Source: Baylisascaris procyonis
Lineage: Eukaryota > Nematoda > Chromadorea > Rhabditida > Ascarididae
Length of the DNA: 64,000 nucleotides
Direction of reading: 5' to 3'
Assembly (NCBI GenBank): GCA_037389465.1
Contig: JAZARR010000179.1
Location: forward strand, 2,576,501 to 2,640,500
In this document: positions 59,550 to 64,000 of the stretch, in pieces
Layout of the letters: each line of letters opens with the position of its first letter
How positions within the stretch are numbered: position 1 is the stretch's first letter
Notes under the pieces: model-generated
What the model was told of the DNA's origin: nothing
The model's input: the letters and a program-made list of their open reading frames with translations, nothing else
Database searches by the model: none
Program-made: the position numbers and the translations under genes

Positions 59550-60515
59550 GCAACGAAGCAACTCTTTTCACCTCTGCGTCGAAAATATGATTAGAAGTGC
59601 ATGTAAAGATTTTCCATAAGTTGTCCTGCTTTTTAAAGCGTTCGCAAAGCAATTACTGCACTAAAATTCGGTCATTACGGAGTGTGTGAGGTGGAATTGG
59701 ATTATCGGCGCCACGTAAGACCTTGCACTGAACATGCGTCCCTTTTACATTAATCCATCACTGAAATACCCAGCACTGGCACGTATATATTCCAGCTTTA
59801 CCCTCAGCTTTTTTTGTGTTGCAGTAGTTCGTTTATTGCCTAATCACATATTTTTGCCAGTAAGCACCTGTAGAACTTATTAACCAAACGGTTGCTATGC
59901 AATCGATTCTTTAAAAATCTCACTCCATATGTTGTCGATGTTAACTAAAATTCCCAATGCACCAATTGCATCGCAGTGTGTTTCATTACTCATGTCCGGT
60001 TTGCACCGTTTGCTTTTTTCTCTTTTGATTTGGTGTTTATAATAAAGTTCATTTTCCTTTAACCTTTATCAGTGGATCAGAGGTGGCGTTAATCAACTTA
60101 TCTTATTTCTCGTTATTGAACTGTTTTCACTCTCCTTTATTATTTTTTACCGTTTTTGATGAATCGGTGGAAGTGAAAGTGGACAGTGAGTGCAATATGT
60201 GCTTTTGCGATCTTACCCATTTCAGCGACTAGCAAGACTGCTAGCAAGAAACGAGATATGGCCGATATTGCACTCGTTTTTCAGCAAGGTCAACTGCTAC
60301 TTAACTGCTCAATTCAAAAATGACTCTTTTTACGAGCGGTCGGTGTATAACTCATGTAAATTTTTAAGGGATATTTAACTGCTAGCCCCTCATAACTCGG
60401 TTCGAATTTGATGAGCTAGCTTGAATATTGACTTCAGAACGATCATATGGCTGGATTTGGCGTACGAAATAGACCTCTCTTCAGTGGTATCCGAGCTGTG
60501 ACGACCTTGCAAGCA

Positions 60516-60584
60516 AAAGCGCACGCATACACACTTGCGCGCACCTACCGACATAAGCGCTCACACGCTAACACATACATGTAC
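60516..60584. repeat. (CA)n imperfect repeat
   Basis: ACACA and GCGC units mixed over about 70 bp. Confidence 0.8.
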
Positions 60585-60890
60585 CTCTAGGGGTGTCGCT
60601 ATAAAACACTTCACTGTGTAAATTTCTTCACGCGCAATGGGATTGAAAAGATGCAACAGAATAAATAAGAGCATGCTCGCCTGTCTTAAGCTAGGGTCCC
60701 ATTTATCAGCGATCACGTGTCATTGCAGCTTATGTCCGTTCGCCTACTTTGGCTTCTGGATTCCCAGTCAATATTTCATTAAGATTGTTGTGCTAAATAT
60801 TGCAGAGCAAGCGTTGCAATATCTTTATGCGTTTTTCCAAAATTCAATTAGCAGAGCACGTTGCGGTGAGCCATGATCTTTGCAAATCTA

Positions 60891-60937
60891 AGTATGTCTG
60901 TATGTGTGTTTGCATATGTCTTTGCGTATGTGTGTTT
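60891..60937. repeat. (TG)n imperfect repeat
   Basis: Short TGTGT runs with TATG and TTTGC breaks, about 310 bp from the CA-type tract at 60516. Confidence 0.75.
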
Positions 60938-61719
60938 CGTCTTCCCGATAGTCTCGATTCGGAAATTAATGAAATTGCAATTTTTTGGGGCAACAAATCA
61001 TAGGGCAGTAAATTTCATATTCCATCTTTTACATTGATCCATGAACTTTAAAATGAGTTGGATGCATTTAAATATGCGAAAAATTTTGCTTCAATTTTGC
61101 ATCAATAAGCCTATTTATTTTGCGATGTTTAGGTGGAATACTGGGAAATGCTTCGCGAATTTGTATGAGCGGTCGACTTTTACGAAACTTATTCCTCAGG
61201 TGAGCCAGAATACATAAGCGTTGGACATCGCTCTAGTTTCTCTTTCATGTTTCGATTTAGCTCGTTTCCATGGTTTGCATTATCCACATCCTTACTGATT
61301 GTGACCTTCTAAGGCGGTCAACAAAGTCGAGCGCAAACTAATGGCCATCGGAAATTGCGTAGAATCGATTTGAAATTTGTGTAAATACTTTTTTTTTGCG
61401 AGTTGGCCTAGGCTCAAGTGCAATGTCTCATTGAAAATAGCTATCTATGAATTTACCCTTTAGAAATGAAAGCTTAAATTTTTCCATGATTGAGAACCTT
61501 CGTTCTAATAGTGATGTTTACTTCTTGCGTACCTGCGTTTTAGTCGCCAACAGCTGAAATGATTGCAGTGAGGGAAATTATAGTCGCGAAATTCGCACTT
61601 CCACTGACTTCACGAGGGGTGAATGAAGAGGGTTTTTGATGAGTAGATGAATGGTGCTCCCTCGGAATATTGTATATTAGTTAACTGATATTTCAGTTAA
61701 AACCTCTGGCACCCCTCAG

Positions 61720-61993
61720 ATCTCTGATGGAAGTGTTGGCGACACAAATGCGGAGATGCAGATGCCCTGCGGGAATCGTAATTGAATCTTTCGATGGTTA
61801 TTTTGCTAGGCCTCTGGTTTTTTTAGTTGGCTATTCTCCTGAGAAATCTGTTTGCGCCACTCGTGGTGAATGCGCATGCGTTTTGAGAAACAGTGCAAAA
61901 GGCGCTATCACTTACTTTCCAGTTTTACTTTTCACTCATATTAAAATAATCTTTTTATTGCACACGGCAGGAGTATCCACCTATGGCACTTGA
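61720..61993 (+). CDS. Candidate exon, Cys-rich
   Basis: Acceptor CTCTGGCACCCCTCAG precedes 61720. One frame is open for 90 codons with two Cys clusters (RRCRCPAG and VCATRGECACVL), loosely like small EGF- or EB-type modules. A second frame (ISDGSVGDTNAEMQMPCGN) reaches a donor-like GTAATT. I cannot choose between them. Confidence 0.27.
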
Positions 61994-61994
61994 A

Positions 61995-64000
61995 TACCGT
62001 ACAGTCTTCCATCTTTACCAATATACCTGTAGCGGAATTAATGCTCATAATAGTAGATTCTCGTAAGTAGAGACGGAGTGAGGATAGTGCAAAGCAATAA
62101 CGGGAAGAAGACAAGTGAAAAAATTAGGGAGAGTTATATTGTTAATCTAAAAGTGCCAGTTTTAATACGAATTCATTTTGCTGCCAAAGTACACCGCTAA
62201 CAGATTTTCAAACGACTAATGAAATTCAATCTGCTGCCTGTTTAACGAGTATACTGCATTTACGGATTCCGTTTTGCAATTCACAATGTGACACATTAAG
62301 GTGATGTGCACTTTAGGGAAACAAAATTCATAAAAATTTCAGAACGCATTTAAGAGAGAAGGTAGAATGTGTCCTGATTTTCAAACTTAATCGGTTTTGA
62401 TGATCCTTATTATCCATTTGCTACTTTATTTAACTGGCATATAATCGATAGACATGAATTTAACAGATGGGTCGAGGTGATACTTGAACAAAGGTTGCTA
62501 AAAATGTTTTGCGGACGTTAACATACTCACTACATTTTACATTTTCCAAATAGAAAAGCCAAGAAATGGATAAAACGCAGCCGAAATATAGCCGCTGTTC
62601 CACATAAAGTTTTGAATATGAAATATTAACTGAGATTTTTAAAATTTAGAGGTATCATGTGGTAAGATCGTGTTTGATTATCAACTTCTATAGACAACCA
62701 TAAGGTTGCGTAGAATGATGTGTGGATGAGCTGATTACAACAGAATGGGGCAAAATAGTATATGTGAAGAATCGTGAAGATCGCAAATAAAATTTTTACT
62801 GTGGTTGCTCGGTAGAACTATGGTAGATTATAATCTCTTGGTGAAGTTTTGGTAACTTATCTATTTGTCACTATTAAAGAGAAGCTATAAGACAATAATT
62901 GTCTTGATAATGTGATCACTTATGTGATAATAATGTGATAATGTGCGTGATATGTGATAATAATGTGATAATGTGATAACCTATAATGTGATAATGTTCG
63001 CGATGCGCTGTTTAGTGTCATAAGTGCATGTACTCTTAGCTATAGCTATTTGTTGACACGACTATATCGGATAAGGGTTCAATTGAAAAGATTATAACTC
63101 TTATTTTCTGGTCAGCTCGTATGCTTCGATTATCCTCGTAGATGAACGTAACACAATCGTCAGAAAATTATAGCGTTCTTGCGTAAATTCTATAAAAAAA
63201 AATGTACCCCTCAATAGAAATTCTTTCTAGTTCATGCTGCTTTTTTTTTTTCTTAAAATGGCTTCTATTTGATTGATTCATCACCATCACAGCCTGCTTA
63301 TCATTTTTGATGCCAGTATATGCTTTTCAATTCTCACTCTCTATTATGTTGTTACCAGCAGTTTTGTGCATTACCTGAAGATGCTTGCAAGTGCAAATAG
63401 GAGGTTGCTAGCGTCACCTTTTATGTAATTTCTGCTGGCATCATATAGGGCACTGTTTTGGGTGCAGTTTTATTCCTGGTATAAACTGACCCTGCTTCCG
63501 GTCATATTCTGAATAGAACCAGCATATGTGCAGATGTCCTCAAAACTTATCTTCTGTTATATAATCCGTCCTACAGTTGCCGAATCCTGAAAGAACCTTG
63601 AAACCTTTGCGTTTTCTGAATAATTTGATAAGATTTTCATCACTCACTGCCCATACGCCAGTGAACTTTGCACCATCTCATGGTCACGTCAATTCTTTCA
63701 TTAAATTATTAGAAAACGTCTAAATGACTTTCATTCGCGTCGAGTCTTTTTACTGAAGTTTATCGAAATCTTTGTAGGCCATATTCTGTCACAAAACTGA
63801 AATTCAGTTCAATTCAAACCCACTGGAATACCATAGGCTCCGATTTAACTTGATTGCTTATCATAAAATTATGTGCAAATTTTCTCAAAAATGCGTTTCT
63901 AGTAATTTTTCAATTCGTATCTCTCTGCAGTCGACGTGGGCATTTGTTTCTTTTGGGCAAGAAAATATTCAGCCATATACAATGTGCTATACTGTTTTCA
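61995..64000. other. Spacer
   Basis: TGTGATAA repeat; otherwise nothing seen to the window end. Confidence 0.5.
62906..62997. repeat. ATGTGATA(AT) tandem repeat
   Basis: About eight copies of an 8-14 bp unit built on TGTGATAA. Confidence 0.9.

Larger units (their letters stand above)
59660..61700. other. Spacer
   Basis: CA/TG tracts and short ORFs. No supported gene. Confidence 0.45.

Noticed and set aside
1..64000. CRISPR arrays, bacterial operons, rRNA genes, complete tRNA genes
   Set aside because: Looked for on both strands; no spaced direct-repeat arrays, Shine-Dalgarno-led long ORFs, rRNA signatures or fully paired tRNA cloverleaf were seen.

Overview
This is a eukaryotic nuclear window, rich in A and T by eye, gene-poor, and dominated by introns, spacer, simple repeats and decayed transposable elements. 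I see no operons, ribosome binding sites or long bacterial ORFs. The style is nematode-like: splice acceptors of the TTTTCAG type, many very short exons, a possible spliced-leader acceptor just upstream of start codons, and degenerate CR1-like LINE and mariner copies. A spirurid or filarial-like worm is my best guess. That is an inference, not something the sequence proves.

One gene is clear: a five-exon, plus-strand, nucleoredoxin/tryparedoxin-type thioredoxin-fold protein at 26074-29817. It has 155 residues and a poly(A) signal follows it. It was found by chaining small exons that match successive parts of the family; no single ORF shows it. It has two unusual features: a W-C-I-W-C active site in place of W-C-P-P-C, and a C-terminal CSLM, a textbook CaaX prenylation motif.

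Transposon relics are the next best supported content. A nearly full-length mariner transposase pseudogene lies on the minus strand at 58297-59394. A decayed CR1-like LINE (ORF1, endonuclease and reverse transcriptase in order) lies on the minus strand at 41530-43740. The 3' end of another LINE lies at 16580-17310 (minus) and a lone LINE ORF1 at 21961-22610 (plus). Weaker relics are at 24000-24650 and 31210-31720. A tRNA-like, SINE-like unit lies near 19460-19690.

Several other stretches have a good splice acceptor followed directly by an open, coding-looking frame: 12999-13289, 22896-23024, 38346-38636, 39605-39889, 44027-44524, 47697-47885, 47976-48083, 56412-57166 and others. I cannot assign families to them, so they are given as low-confidence exon candidates. 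By a rough estimate from base composition, random AT-rich DNA of this length should give about one ORF of 120 codons and some twenty of 80 codons. ORF length alone is therefore not evidence here, and most ORFs were left out.

Layout: 1-12998 is mostly spacer with G-tract islands, (TAAA)n, (TTCTA)n and a 31-bp minisatellite. 13000-25500 holds LINE relics, an AAT microsatellite and scattered exon candidates. 26074-29908 is the nucleoredoxin-like gene. 30000-34100 holds relics and an unidentified minus-strand decayed coding tract. 34100-41500 is spacer with exon candidates. 41530-45700 is the LINE relic and a possible minus-strand gene. 47700-48100 is a head-to-head pair of candidate exons. 48100-64000 is spacer plus a candidate membrane-protein exon cluster and the mariner relic.
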